Positions 55,154 to 63,834 of a DNA stretch of 64,000 nt are shown here, one piece after another; within the stretch, counting starts at the first letter, position 1, and each line of letters opens with the position of its first letter. This stretch comes from Bacillus sp. HSf4. GTDB taxonomy: Bacteria; Bacillota; Bacilli; Bacillales; Bacillaceae. The notes under the pieces were generated by a model, which saw nothing but the letters and a program-made list of their open reading frames with translations, was not told the DNA's origin and did not search any database. Made by a program: the position numbers and the translations under genes. Where the stretch lies: the NCBI RefSeq assembly GCF_029537375.1, contig NZ_CP120679.1, positions 1,042,001-1,106,000 of the forward strand. Reading direction: 5' to 3'.

Positions 55154-55267
55154 CAGCTGACGGTGTTCACCGCTGCCTCTCTGGCTAAGCCCAATGTGGA
55201 TTGTTACTACGTATTATGGAGGAACGATCGGATTTGCATGCATGAGACGGACTGGTAAATGTTGAAA

Positions 55268-55296
55268 GTGCAAAATGCTGCAATTTGGGCATGCTA
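55268..55296 (+). promoter_or_regulatory. Forespore (sigma-G-like) promoter of the CxxC protein gene
   Basis: GTGCAAA (55268-55274), 15 bp, CATGCTA (55290-55296), the same element pair and spacing as before sspB but on the other strand. Confidence 0.5.
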
Positions 55297-55321
55297 AGGA
55301 AAAAGTCAGGAGGATGTTCAG

Positions 55322-55543
55322 ATGTGTCCTGTGTGCAATGGCATGCTTGTCGTGGAAAGGAATTGCCCGAAGTGCGGCGGCGAGATGGCGGATGCCGGAA
55401 GAACGACCGATTTTTACGGACCGTACAGCCCGTATATGGAATATGATTCATTTTCGCAGAAGCCCCGGAACTGCATTCATATATTCACTTGCCAAGACTG
55501 CACATATGATGAAACAGTTGCAATCGAAACGACCGAAGCATAA
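55322..55543 (+). CDS. Small zinc-ribbon-like CxxC protein
   Basis: 73 residues. Cysteine pairs CPVC, CPKC and later CIHIFTCQDC look like zinc ligands (MCPVCNGMLVVERNCPKCGGEMADAGR). An acidic, Tyr/Pro-rich middle (FYGPYSPYMEYDSF) follows. No family recognised. CAGGAGGATGTTCAG precedes the ATG. The upstream sigma-G-like promoter suggests spore-compartment expression. Absent from this place in B. subtilis. Confidence 0.75.
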   Translation: MCPVCNGMLVVERNCPKCGGEMADAGRTTDFYGPYSPYMEYDSFSQKPRNCIHIFTCQDCTYDETVAIETTEA

Positions 55544-55567
55544 GCTGCTTCGGTCATTTGCATTGGA

Positions 55568-56674
55568 TTATCCTTCGGAATGGATGCGGAGCTCTGTTTC
55601 CTTGTCAAAAAAATGGGCTTTATTCATATCAAAGGCGAGAGCGACCGTGTTCCCGGCCTGGACGTCCGTCCGCGAATCGACCCTTGCGATGAACGGCTGT
55701 CCGCCCGCCTGTGAATACAGCATTGTTTCAGCCCCCATCAGCTCAGCCACTTCGATATGCGCATCGATTTTTGCTTCCTTTGAAGCTTCGATAAAGACAG
55801 GCTCGTCATGAATATCTTCAGGTCTGATGCCCATGATGATTTCTTTTCCGCTATAGCCTTTGCTGCGCAAAACCTTCATTTTTCCCTCTGGAACAAGGAC
55901 GGATGCATCACCGAATGTAAACCTGTTTTCATTCAGGGTGCCCGTGAAGAAGTTCATCGCCGGAGAGCCGATAAAGCCGCCGACAAAGACGTTTTCCGGG
56001 TTTTCATAGACTTCCTTCGGCGCGCCGACCTGCTGAATGATGCCGTCCTTCATGACGACGAGCCTCGTCGCCATCGTCATCGCTTCCGTCTGGTCGTGCG
56101 TGACATAGATCGTCGTCGTTTGCAGGCGCTGATGGAGCTTTGTGATTTCAGCGCGCATTTGAACGCGCAGCTTGGCGTCAAGGTTTGATAAAGGTTCATC
56201 CATCAGGAATACTTTCGCATCGCGGACGATAGCCCTGCCTAAGGCGACGCGCTGGCGCTGTCCGCCGGAAAGCGCTTTTGGCTTTCTGTCCAAATACTCT
56301 TCAAGCCCGAGAATTTTCGCCGCTTCGTGCACCCTGCGTTTAATTTCGTCTTTTGGAAACTTACGCAGCTTCAGCCCGAAAGCCATGTTGTCATAGACAT
56401 TCATATGAGGATAGAGGGCATAGTTTTGGAACACCATGGCGATGTCGCGATCCTTCGGGGCAACATCGTTCATCCGTTTTCCGTCAATGATGAATTCGCC
56501 GTCTGTGATTTCCTCAAGTCCCGCGATCATTCTAAGTGTTGTCGATTTTCCGCAGCCTGAAGGTCCGACAAAGACGATGAACTCCTTGTCCTCAATATGA
56601 AGGTTAAAATTATCCACAGCCGTCACTTTGTTGTCATACACTTTGTAAATCCGGTCAAGTACAAGCTCAGCCAT
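55568..56674 (-). CDS. msmX: Multi-sugar ABC transporter ATPase MsmX
   Basis: 368 residues. Walker A GPSGCGKST near residue 38, signature LSGGQRQRVALGRA near residue 135, Walker B VFLMDEPLSNLDA near residue 157, H-loop TIYVTHDQTEA near residue 188. A C-terminal MalK-like regulatory domain follows from about 240 (IMGIRPEDIHDEP). MsmX energises several carbohydrate importers in Bacillus. It is an orphan ATPase here, with no permease alongside. Its leader holds a cre site, so CcpA repression is likely. In B. subtilis msmX lies elsewhere. Confidence 0.94.
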   Translation of the reverse strand: MAELVLDRIYKVYDNKVTAVDNFNLHIEDKEFIVFVGPSGCGKSTTLRMIAGLEEITDGEFIIDGKRMNDVAPKDRDIAMVFQNYALYPHMNVYDNMAFGLKLRKFPKDEIKRRVHEAAKILGLEEYLDRKPKALSGGQRQRVALGRAIVRDAKVFLMDEPLSNLDAKLRVQMRAEITKLHQRLQTTTIYVTHDQTEAMTMATRLVVMKDGIIQQVGAPKEVYENPENVFVGGFIGSPAMNFFTGTLNENRFTFGDASVLVPEGKMKVLRSKGYSGKEIIMGIRPEDIHDEPVFIEASKEAKIDAHIEVAELMGAETMLYSQAGGQPFIARVDSRTDVQAGNTVALAFDMNKAHFFDKETELRIHSEG

Positions 56675-56692
56675 TTTTCATCCCCCTTTTTA

Positions 56693-56743
56693 TGTAAGCG
56701 CTTAATTTATTTTTATCTTATAGAAATGAATGGGCGGTGTAAA
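56693..56743 (-). promoter_or_regulatory. msmX promoter and cre site
   Basis: On the minus strand TTTACA (56743-56738), 17 bp, TAAGAT (56720-56715). The cre-like TGTAAGCGCTTAAT (56693-56706) lies downstream of the -10, a road-block position, ahead of GGGGGATGAAAA and the start. Confidence 0.7.
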
Positions 56744-56778
56744 TGGACAGGGTGCACAATTTGAGTTCGTGCAGATTG

Positions 56779-57666
56779 CTAGAAAAGCTTGAGAACATGC
56801 AGGATCAAATAAACGGCTGCTGCTTCTTCAAACTGTCTGATATCAATTGCCGTCCGTTCAATAAATTTGTCAATCCTGTATTGCAGACTGTTCCGGTGGA
56901 TAAATAGTTCTTTGGCTGTCAGAGATGCGTTCAGGCTGCATCTCAAATACGTCCGGATCGTCAAGGAGATTTCCGGATCAGCCAGGGCATCTCGCATGGC
57001 GTCCGAAAATAGCGAGGCATTGATTTTTTCCGGTGCCGCCAGCAAAAATGACGGGAGGCACTGGCAAAATGAAGCGACATTTCCGCGATTATTGTTCGCC
57101 AGCATATGGTGGAACATTTGTTTTTCAAAGCGGATTTTTTCTTGGAGCGAAGCGTTCACTTGATGAAGCTGGCCGCTGAAAAATACAGGGGTTGACAAAA
57201 AATCGCTCGTCAAGGCGTCAGACAGCTCTTCCAATTCTTTTTTTGAGAGAAACACAGAAGGATCTTCATGAAGGATGACCGCTTCATGAAGGTCATACCA
57301 CACAATAAGCGGTTTTTCAAAAAAACCGCTGACGGCCTCTTTTATCGCCTGTCTTTCTTCAGGCGAATGTTTCATTTTGAAAAAATGTCCTTGGACATGC
57401 TGAATGTTTTCCAGATTGTGTAGAGGGGCATTGGCAAAAATATATTGATGCCATTCTTTTTCGCGCAGTGTAAGCTCGGGCGCCTCCGGTTCTCTAAAAG
57501 GCTGAAACAGCGCCGAGAGCAGCCGTTTTTCCCGGTCTGTCACCGCTTCTTTTAAAACGCCGAACGTTTCGCCTTCGTCCGTTTGATACCAGAGCGTTTC
57601 ATGCTTTGGAGCCGAGCCGGAGGCAACCATTCTTTCGCCGTACAACATTTTTAATTTTTCCAGCAT
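56779..57666 (-). CDS. PucR/CdaR-type transcriptional regulator
   Basis: 295 residues. C-terminal HTH_30: SLNASLTAKELFIHRNSLQYRIDKFIERTAIDI near residue 245, the mark of PucR/CdaR activators that respond to sugar diacids, purines or amino acids. The N-terminal 220 residues have no motif I can assign with confidence. It lies upstream of msmX on the same strand with a 104-bp gap containing the msmX promoter. Its target and ligand are unknown; msmX is a candidate by position only. Confidence 0.82.
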   Translation of the reverse strand: MLEKLKMLYGERMVASGSAPKHETLWYQTDEGETFGVLKEAVTDREKRLLSALFQPFREPEAPELTLREKEWHQYIFANAPLHNLENIQHVQGHFFKMKHSPEERQAIKEAVSGFFEKPLIVWYDLHEAVILHEDPSVFLSKKELEELSDALTSDFLSTPVFFSGQLHQVNASLQEKIRFEKQMFHHMLANNNRGNVASFCQCLPSFLLAAPEKINASLFSDAMRDALADPEISLTIRTYLRCSLNASLTAKELFIHRNSLQYRIDKFIERTAIDIRQFEEAAAVYLILHVLKLF

Positions 57667-57686
57667 CCTGAAAACGTCCTTTTCAT

Positions 57687-57896
57687 TTATTCGTAAATAT
57701 GAAAGAGCATTAATTCATGAATTTCGCTTTTAAGGGAAGGCTCATCATCATGAGGCGGATAAACGCTGCCCCATTCAATTTCCCCAGAGCGATGGTAAAT
57801 GCCTTCATAATGTGTTCCATTATGGTAAAACGAAATTTTCCAGCCAGGCAGTTTTTCTTGTTTAAACAACGGCTTCCATTGAAAGTGAGAAATCAT
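57687..57896 (-). CDS. yheE: Small conserved protein YheE
   Basis: 69 residues: MISHFQWKPLFKQEKLPGWK, then ISFYHNGTHYEGIYHRSGEIEW and a C-terminal LMLFHIYE. It is the family of B. subtilis YheE, found between sspB and yheD. Soluble, acidic, no catalytic motif. AAGGAGCGTGGCACTTT precedes the ATG. Function unknown. Confidence 0.85.
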   Translation of the reverse strand: MISHFQWKPLFKQEKLPGWKISFYHNGTHYEGIYHRSGEIEWGSVYPPHDDEPSLKSEIHELMLFHIYE

Positions 57897-58029
57897 AAAG
57901 TGCCACGCTCCTTAATCGATTTCTAAATGTTCCGCGGTCGAACCACAAGCCGGCTATCCAACGTTGATTTGTTATCATTGTATCTTATTCACAGCAAAGA
58001 TCATAGGCTCTTTTCAAATGGTTTCTCCA

Positions 58030-58064
58030 CAAAAAACCGTGAAGCATCAACTTCACGGTTTTCA
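58030..58064 (-). terminator. Terminator of the yheC-yheD operon
   Basis: On the minus strand AAAACCGTGAAG-TTGATG-CTTCACGGTTTT followed by TTTG. Confidence 0.85.
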
Positions 58065-58065
58065 T

Positions 58066-59409
58066 CTAGGTCCACATGCTCTCCGGATGGAGGAGCGATT
58101 GTTCGGTTAAGTAAGACGCGTATTCGAAATTTCTTTTTTTCGTCAAATGGCTGACAGATGATAGACGGGGATGGGCGAAAATTCCTCTGCCCGGACGGGA
58201 GTTGGCCTCGAATATCCAAACCTTTCCTGACACGTCCATCCCGAGATCAAGACCGATTTCACCGATAAAGCCGTGTATTTTTTCGTCAAGGACACTGCTG
58301 ATGACTAGAGCTGTTTTGGTCAGCTTTTGCAGAATAAGCAGCCTCTCCTTGGGGTCATCATAGATTTCTCCAAGCGTTTTGACGGCGCCTCCCTTTGAAA
58401 GATGAGTTGTGATGCCGTCTTTTTCCGCGATTTTGCAGGCGATTGCTGTTACGGTCCATTTTCCTTTTCCGTTTTTGTTCGTATGCACCCGAAAATCCGC
58501 GGGCCGATCGCCGACCTTGACCCGTTCAATACCTTGCTGGGCGATATACGGGGCTTTCAGACGTTTTTTTAAATCGTTTAAAAAAGCGTCCGCTCCCGGA
58601 TACGTTTTCTCGCTTTTAGCGTCCTTTGCCAAAAAGTGTTGATCCTCACCTCTAGAAAGCTGAAAAATGCCGTTTCCCAAGCTGCCGTCGGTCGGCTTTA
58701 CATAGATGACGCCATATTGCTTCAGCATGTCGCTGATTGTTTCTGCACCGGGCTCTAATTCGCAATAAGGAAGGAATTCTTTCGTTCTTTCGTCATGCCG
58801 TAAGGCTTCATATACATCCCATTTATTAAAAAAGCCGGGATTAAACCATGGAATCCGGTATTCGTTCACCAGACGCACCTTCGCTTCCTGCAGGGCGGCC
58901 GAGTCTTCCGCCTTTCGATTCGGCAGCCTGTCGTAAACGACGTTCGGCAGGGGAACGACGGCTTCCTCCCAGCCGTTTTCCCTGAAGATGAGGCCGCGGA
59001 CCGTTCCTTCTTCCCACTGGATTTGATGGGTGCCAAACAGATAGCAATAGCCGCCGGCCGGAAGCTCCATTGTTAAAAGCTTCGAAAAAAACAAAGAACG
59101 GTCTCTCAGAGGCTCATGCTCCGACTTTGTGAAGCCGGCGGTGAATATCCCGATTAACGGCCCGATATGGACGGTATTATCGCGGAAAAACAAGGTCGCT
59201 TTCCCGCGGTGCGGAATCCGCAGACTTTTGTACAGATTCTCAGAGAGCAAAACCGTTCGCTGCAAATGACTGTCAAAGGAGATATGACACCTTTCTACAC
59301 ACGTTCCAAAAGCCGCATAAAGCAGACCTTCCTGTTTGAAAGGAGCGGGAATCAGCATCGTGTTTTCACTGTTTGGATGGATCCCGACCGTAAACGTTTG
59401 ACCGGTCAT
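58066..59409 (-). CDS. yheD: ATP-grasp spore coat-associated protein YheD
   Basis: 447 residues. C-terminal ATP-grasp (YheC/D) domain from about residue 190: YVKPTDGSLGNGIFQLSRG, DFRVHTNKNGKGKW, and GFIGEIGLDLGMDVSGKVWIFEANSRPGRGIF with the metal-binding Glu/Asn. The N-terminal 150 residues form a separate beta-rich domain. In B. subtilis YheD is made in the mother cell and localises around the forespore. Its product is not known. ATGA overlap with yheC. Confidence 0.92.
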   Translation of the reverse strand: MTGQTFTVGIHPNSENTMLIPAPFKQEGLLYAAFGTCVERCHISFDSHLQRTVLLSENLYKSLRIPHRGKATLFFRDNTVHIGPLIGIFTAGFTKSEHEPLRDRSLFFSKLLTMELPAGGYCYLFGTHQIQWEEGTVRGLIFRENGWEEAVVPLPNVVYDRLPNRKAEDSAALQEAKVRLVNEYRIPWFNPGFFNKWDVYEALRHDERTKEFLPYCELEPGAETISDMLKQYGVIYVKPTDGSLGNGIFQLSRGEDQHFLAKDAKSEKTYPGADAFLNDLKKRLKAPYIAQQGIERVKVGDRPADFRVHTNKNGKGKWTVTAIACKIAEKDGITTHLSKGGAVKTLGEIYDDPKERLLILQKLTKTALVISSVLDEKIHGFIGEIGLDLGMDVSGKVWIFEANSRPGRGIFAHPRLSSVSHLTKKRNFEYASYLTEQSLLHPESMWT

Positions 59410-60491
59410 CTTTTCCCAGCCCCTTTCTTATCGAACGTTTCCGCCAAAAAGGAGCAGTATTCCAGGGGACCTTGATGCAAAAGCAGTCTGCTTTCAGGGG
59501 AATGTTTTAAAAAAGCTTTTTTTCCCGGCTTAGAATTGACATCAAGAAGCCAAACCTTTCCATCTTTCGTCAAGCAAATATCAAGGCCGAGCTCAAATAA
59601 CGGCCCATGCCCGGATTCGAGCGCTTTTGGCACGGCTTGAGCAATCGTCTCCAAATCATCAAGAAGGACGGCTTGGCGCTTCTTGGGAACGGATACGAGC
59701 CAGCTGTCAAAGCTTACCGATTCAGCATCCCCGGTCAGATTCGCCAGCAGTCCGTGCTGGTAGCTTCTGCGCACCGTTTTCCCGGCCGTTTCCCATTCCC
59801 CCGAGCGGTTTTTTTGCAAAAGCAGTCTGATGTCGCACGGGTAGCCGTCTTTGTCTTGAATGTCGAGGAACGATTGCAATAGATAGCGGTGCTGCAGGAC
59901 TTTTTTGCACCATGTTTCAAAGGAAGCCTGCTTTGAAAACGATTTGAGCTGTTTATGCTTCCCTGTTTGGTAAGAGGCTTTCACCGTTTTCCCCGTCATT
60001 TCGAGGTGGATGATGCCGCGTCCTCCTGATGCGGAAGCGGGTTTTAAGATGCACGATTTTTCTTTGGCAAGGAGGCGCAGTATATCCTGCGCGCTGGCCG
60101 CAAGCCTCGTGGCAGGCAAATAGGACTGGAGAATGGAGTCGGCCTTTAAAGCCTTGTAAACCATCCATTTATCAGGGAGTCCAAGTCCGAGGAAGACCGT
60201 TTTCGGGTATTTTTTGAGCCATTCAACGATCGGTTTTGCTTTCTTCGATTGCTGATCGCGGCCGTAAAAGCAGCGGTCATAGATCACTTCGGGAATTTCC
60301 CGTTCGACTTCGTTCCACTGTCCCGATTTGGGGTGATATGTGAGCGCTTTAACAAATAGGGAGCCCGGAGAGATATCCAAAGGTGTAAACCGGATCAAGC
60401 GAATGCCGTATTCCGAAGCCATTTTCGCCAATTCCTCGGCATAATCTTTTTCATGATCGTTGGACAGCGACATAAATCCAAGCGTCAGCAT
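59406..60491 (-). CDS. yheC: ATP-grasp spore coat-associated protein YheC
   Basis: 361 residues, paralogue of the YheD C-terminal region. CILKPASASGGRGIIHLEM near residue 147, PCDIRLLLQKNRSGEW near residue 215 and FELGLDICLTKDGKVWLLDVNSKPGKKAF near residue 310 are ATP-grasp elements; here the final motif is DVNSKPG in place of EANSRPG. It leads the yheC-yheD operon, which is sporulation-linked in B. subtilis. GGAGGAATATGC precedes the start. Confidence 0.92.
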   Translation of the reverse strand: MLTLGFMSLSNDHEKDYAEELAKMASEYGIRLIRFTPLDISPGSLFVKALTYHPKSGQWNEVEREIPEVIYDRCFYGRDQQSKKAKPIVEWLKKYPKTVFLGLGLPDKWMVYKALKADSILQSYLPATRLAASAQDILRLLAKEKSCILKPASASGGRGIIHLEMTGKTVKASYQTGKHKQLKSFSKQASFETWCKKVLQHRYLLQSFLDIQDKDGYPCDIRLLLQKNRSGEWETAGKTVRRSYQHGLLANLTGDAESVSFDSWLVSVPKKRQAVLLDDLETIAQAVPKALESGHGPLFELGLDICLTKDGKVWLLDVNSKPGKKAFLKHSPESRLLLHQGPLEYCSFLAETFDKKGAGKR

Positions 60492-60950
60492 GCATATTCC
60501 TCCTTGTTAAAAAACGCTTAGCCGGCCAAAGAAAAGGACGCGGCTAACTCTTTAAGCCGTGGGGACAATCATCATATACATGAACTTCTGTTAAATGATA
60601 CGCCTGAAACTGCGGAAATAGGCATTTATAAATTGGAAATTTATTAAAAATATTTTTCGCCCTAAATAAAAGCCACTTGACCAATTTTATTGTTCAAACG
60701 CCTGTCCCATGTTATTTTTGTTCCGCAATCGGTTGATTTAATGGAATAAGACGTTCAAATAAACGCTGGATAATATCATGATGGAGATTGTGAAGAAATG
60801 GACTTCAATTAAAGGATAGGTTAGCGAAAGAAGACATATTTTGATATGATGGTTTGGATGTAAAAAAGATTTGACACCTTAACCATCTTTTTTTATACTC
60901 TGTATGTAAAAACTTTTTAACACCTATCTTATTGTGAAGGTGGAAATCTG
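60492..60950 (+). promoter_or_regulatory. Intergenic region with promoter of the second HTH/membrane pair
   Basis: 459 bp. TTGACA (60871-60876), 17 bp, TATACT (60894-60899) gives a strong promoter 50 bp before the HTH gene. It overlaps the hairpin GATGGTT ... AACCATC-TTTTTTT (60848-60893), which could end any upstream transcript. GTAAAAACTTTTTAAC just past the start is a near-palindrome and a possible operator. The 5' 300 bp hold no gene I can support. Confidence 0.6.
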
Positions 60951-61157
60951 ATGAAAAATCAAATCAAGGAGTATCGAGAGAAAAAAAACATCTCGCAAGG
61001 AAAATTGGCAGACTTATGCAATGTGAGCAGACAGACGATTAATGCCATTGAAAACAATAAATATGACCCCAGTTTACAATTAGCATTTGATATTGCAAAA
61101 AATTTAGAAGTTAGGGTTGATATCTTGTTTTTAAATGAAAGGGAGGTAGAAGGATGA
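60951..61157 (+). CDS. Small XRE-family HTH regulator
   Basis: 68 residues: MKNQIKEYREKKNISQGKLA, then DLCNVSRQTINAIENNKYDPSLQLAF, a Cro/CI HTH closely resembling the regulator at 5691. GAAGGTGGAAATCTG precedes the ATG. It overlaps the following membrane gene by four bases (ATGA). AT-rich codon use sets the pair apart from its neighbours, suggesting later acquisition. Not part of the B. subtilis yheC-yheB order. Confidence 0.88.
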   Translation: MKNQIKEYREKKNISQGKLADLCNVSRQTINAIENNKYDPSLQLAFDIAKNLEVRVDILFLNEREVEG

Positions 61158-61543
61158 GCACTCGAAAAATGAGTTCAGCAATATCGGGTATAGCTGCTCT
61201 GATTGTGATAGGCTTTACAATTTATAAGATTGTTGTTGGAAAAGCTGTTGGATTTAACGAAGTTATGAGTATGGGTGCTTTGTTGATGATATTTTTTTCT
61301 GCTATCACTTGGGGAACAAAGAAAGAGCAAGATGGAATATTGCAGGAGGAAGAGCTCGGACAAAGGATTACAGAGAAAAGTTCGAAAGTGAGTTATTTTC
61401 TTCTGACATTTTTTATTTTTGGAGCAGTAGCTGCTGACCAATTTATAAACGAGACAATGAATATCTTTCTATTGCTGTTATTAGCGCTATCAATGATAAC
61501 TTTACCTTTTATTGAGTTTTTAGTTGCAAAAAAATATCAGTAA
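61154..61543 (+). CDS. Small membrane protein paired with an HTH regulator
   Basis: 129 residues with four membrane spans (about 9-27, 36-54, 78-96 and 101-122) and a charged loop (TKKEQDGILQEEELGQRITEKSSK). Co-translated with the HTH gene. Its topology resembles the membrane protein at 5211, though gene order is reversed. Function unknown. Confidence 0.75.
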   Translation: MSTRKMSSAISGIAALIVIGFTIYKIVVGKAVGFNEVMSMGALLMIFFSAITWGTKKEQDGILQEEELGQRITEKSSKVSYFLLTFFIFGAVAADQFINETMNIFLLLLLALSMITLPFIEFLVAKKYQ

Positions 61544-61784
61544 TATGTATAACTTTTTTCTCTAGCATGAAAATAAATTTCTGTAAGTAAAGGAAAAAGG
61601 CAATCCTAAAGAAGACGCAGCTTATTCGTTTTTTAAATAGAGGCGAGTGTAAGGTGCTTCAGGTTCCTATTATGAAACAGTGTATCCTTAGATAATGATA
61701 GGCATAACGGGTCCCAGCTGCGGAAGGCCGTGTGCAGTCTAGGCAGCAATGACATCAGGTGAATGGAAGGCAGTTGAAAAATAA

Positions 61785-62915
61785 ATGTATGTTTTAGGAA
61801 TTTTTATCATCATGATTGCAATTGGCGCACTGATTGGCGCTGTGACGAATCACTTTGCGATCAAAATGCTTTTTCGCCCATATAAGGCGCATTACATATT
61901 CGGGAAGCGGATCCCTTTTACACCCGGTTTGATTCCGAAAAGACGTGATGAACTGGCGAGGCAGATGGGACAGATGGTCACAGGTCACCTGCTGACAACG
62001 GAGGGAATCCAAAAAAGGCTGACATCGGACACGGTCAAAAAAGAGGCGCTCCAATTGGGGAGGCGGCTCTTGTCGCACGCAGGCCAATCGACGCTTACGC
62101 TTGGAGAAGCGCTCGAAAAAATCGGAATTGCCGATCCCGCCCAGAAGGCCGACCAATATGTGAACAAATGGACGGATGAAAAGCTGTCTGCCCTTTTGGC
62201 GGCGTATGAACATGAACCGCTGAAAGAGCTGATTCCTATAGAAGCACAGGAAAAGCTGAAAGAAAAAATCCCGATGGTGTCCGACTATATTTTGCAGCGG
62301 GCTGTCAGCTATTTTGAAAGTGATGAAGGGAAAAGCCGCCTTGGACATATGATTGACGATTTTTTGAAAGAGCGCGGCATGCTCGGGAGCATGGTGCAGA
62401 TGTTTTTAGGCAACAGCAGCCTGGTTGACCGCGTTCAGCCGGAGATCATCAAGTTTTTGAAAAACGGTGAAACCGCACGGCTGCTGATGGATTTGCTTGA
62501 AAATGAATGGGACAAGCTGAAGGAGTATACTTTTAAAGAAGCGGATGACAAATGGAACCTTCAAACCTTGATCATGAAGATGAAACAAAAGCTGATGAAG
62601 CGATTTTCGCTCGCGCCTTTTTTTGAAAGAACGACAGGCTCATACGTCTCCATGATCGAACAGGAGGTTGAAAAACGTCTGCCGGAAGTGACCGACCGCC
62701 TTCTTGAAGAAGCAGGGCGCCGCCTGGAAGATATATTGAAAAGGCTCCAGCTTGAAGACATCGTAAAGGAGCAGGTCGACAATTTTCCGGTCGAGCGTCT
62801 CGAGGAAATGGTCTTGTCCATCTCGAAACGGGAGTTTAAGATGATCACGTATTTAGGCGGATTGCTTGGCGGAATCATCGGAGCGGTTCAAGCCCTCTTC
62901 GTGATCTTCATCTGA
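61785..62915 (+). CDS. yheB: DUF445 membrane protein YheB
   Basis: 376 residues. N-terminal hairpin FIIMIAIGALIGAVTNHFAIKMLFRPYKA (DUF445 signature, residues 5-33), a long helical region (about 60-345), and a C-terminal span ITYLGGLLGGIIGAVQALFVIFI. Same family and position as B. subtilis YheB. Function unknown; probably a membrane-tethered coiled protein. The start is not well supported: GGAAGG is about 14 nt from ATG 61785. Confidence 0.92.
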   Translation: MYVLGIFIIMIAIGALIGAVTNHFAIKMLFRPYKAHYIFGKRIPFTPGLIPKRRDELARQMGQMVTGHLLTTEGIQKRLTSDTVKKEALQLGRRLLSHAGQSTLTLGEALEKIGIADPAQKADQYVNKWTDEKLSALLAAYEHEPLKELIPIEAQEKLKEKIPMVSDYILQRAVSYFESDEGKSRLGHMIDDFLKERGMLGSMVQMFLGNSSLVDRVQPEIIKFLKNGETARLLMDLLENEWDKLKEYTFKEADDKWNLQTLIMKMKQKLMKRFSLAPFFERTTGSYVSMIEQEVEKRLPEVTDRLLEEAGRRLEDILKRLQLEDIVKEQVDNFPVERLEEMVLSISKREFKMITYLGGLLGGIIGAVQALFVIFI

Positions 62916-63010
62916 GAAATCGTCTGTATAACTGTGAAAAATACTCCATAGTTTGTTATAGTGGAGTGGTGCCATTTCCATGAGAGGAAATAACGGCAGG
63001 AAAGGAGCGT

Positions 63011-63370
63011 ATGAACATGACGGTCAACTTGCACGATTCGGCTTATGATTTGGAGAAGGCATTGCGTGAAAGCGATGAATACTCCCGGTTGAAAAGCCTT
63101 TATGATGAGGTGAATGCCGATCAATCTGCCAAAAAGATGTTTGATAACTTTCGTGATATTCAGCTGAAGCTTCAGCAGAAACAGATGAACGGTGAAGACA
63201 TCTCCCAGGAGGAAGTCGAACAGGCGCAAAAATCCGTAGCGCTTGTCCAGCAGCATGAAAAAATTTCTCAGCTGATGGAAGCAGAGCAGCGGATGAGCGT
63301 GCTGATTGCCGAACTGAACAAAATCATCATGAAGCCGCTGGAAGAACTTTACGGAAATCCGGAAAGCTAA
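63011..63370 (+). CDS. yheA: YlbF/YmcA-family protein YheA
   Basis: 119 residues, all helical: YDLEKALRESDEYSRLKSLYDEVNAD, MFDNFRDIQLKLQQKQMNGEDISQEEVEQA, and a C-terminal ELNKIIMKPLEELY. This is the Com_YlbF (DUF964) family, whose members YlbF, YmcA and YaaT form the RNase Y-modulating complex; YheA itself has no proven role. AGGAAAGGAGCGT precedes the ATG. Confidence 0.93.
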   Translation: MNMTVNLHDSAYDLEKALRESDEYSRLKSLYDEVNADQSAKKMFDNFRDIQLKLQQKQMNGEDISQEEVEQAQKSVALVQQHEKISQLMEAEQRMSVLIAELNKIIMKPLEELYGNPES

Positions 63371-63372
63371 TA

Positions 63373-63409
63373 AAAAACCCCCTCTTTACATGGAAAAGAG
63401 GGGGTTTTT
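63373..63409 (+). terminator. Terminator after yheA
   Basis: AAAAACCCCCTCTT-N6-AAAAGAGGGGGTTTTT. Confidence 0.9.
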
Positions 63410-63452
63410 AACTAGGTGAATAAATAACTTTCATAATCATTTAAAAAAAGAC

Positions 63453-63671
63453 TTGTCAATTTGTGAAATTGTTGCGATAATACTAAATGTAAGTGCTTTC
63501 ATAGTTTGCCGGGATACGATCATGATAAACTGACTTGCGGCAAAATGTTAAGGGGTACAGAGAAAATGAACAGATTTTGTTGAAGGAAAGCACGACAACT
63601 TCCGGTCAAATAAAAGGGGTTCATTATATACAGCGAATTGAATGAAAAGGGGCATTGAATTCGCTGTTTTC
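63453..63671 (+). ncRNA. Candidate small RNA or long leader upstream of yhaX
   Basis: Promoter TTGTCA (63453-63458), 17 bp, GATAAT (63476-63481). The transcript would hold a TTTGCCG/CGGCAAA stem (63505-63511 with 63538-63544) and end at ACAGCGAATT/AATTCGCTGT-TTTC (63630-63671). No ORF with a ribosome-binding site lies inside. A further terminator follows at 63720. No known family is recognised. Confidence 0.4.
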
Positions 63672-63719
63672 GGATATTTTAGGGAGAAATCATGATCGTA
63701 TCCAAAAAGATGCGAAGCA

Positions 63720-63752
63720 AAAGCCTGTTTTTCACAGGCTTTTTTTATTTGA
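63720..63752 (+). terminator. Terminator before yhaX
   Basis: AAGCCTGT-TTTTC-ACAGGCTTTTTTT. With no gene just upstream it most likely ends the leader or small-RNA transcript. Confidence 0.75.
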
Positions 63753-63834
63753 ACAAAAGAGCTCTGTTCTAAAGAGGCGGATCAGGACATATTCTCTGTA
63801 ATAGATTCAGTCATCAAAGAAGGGGGACCTCCAA

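Noticed and set aside
63691-63771. 26-codon ORF MIVSKKMRSKSLFF... with AGGGAGAAATC in front
   Set aside because: It runs straight through a strong terminator hairpin (63720-63752), so its sequence is dictated by that element.
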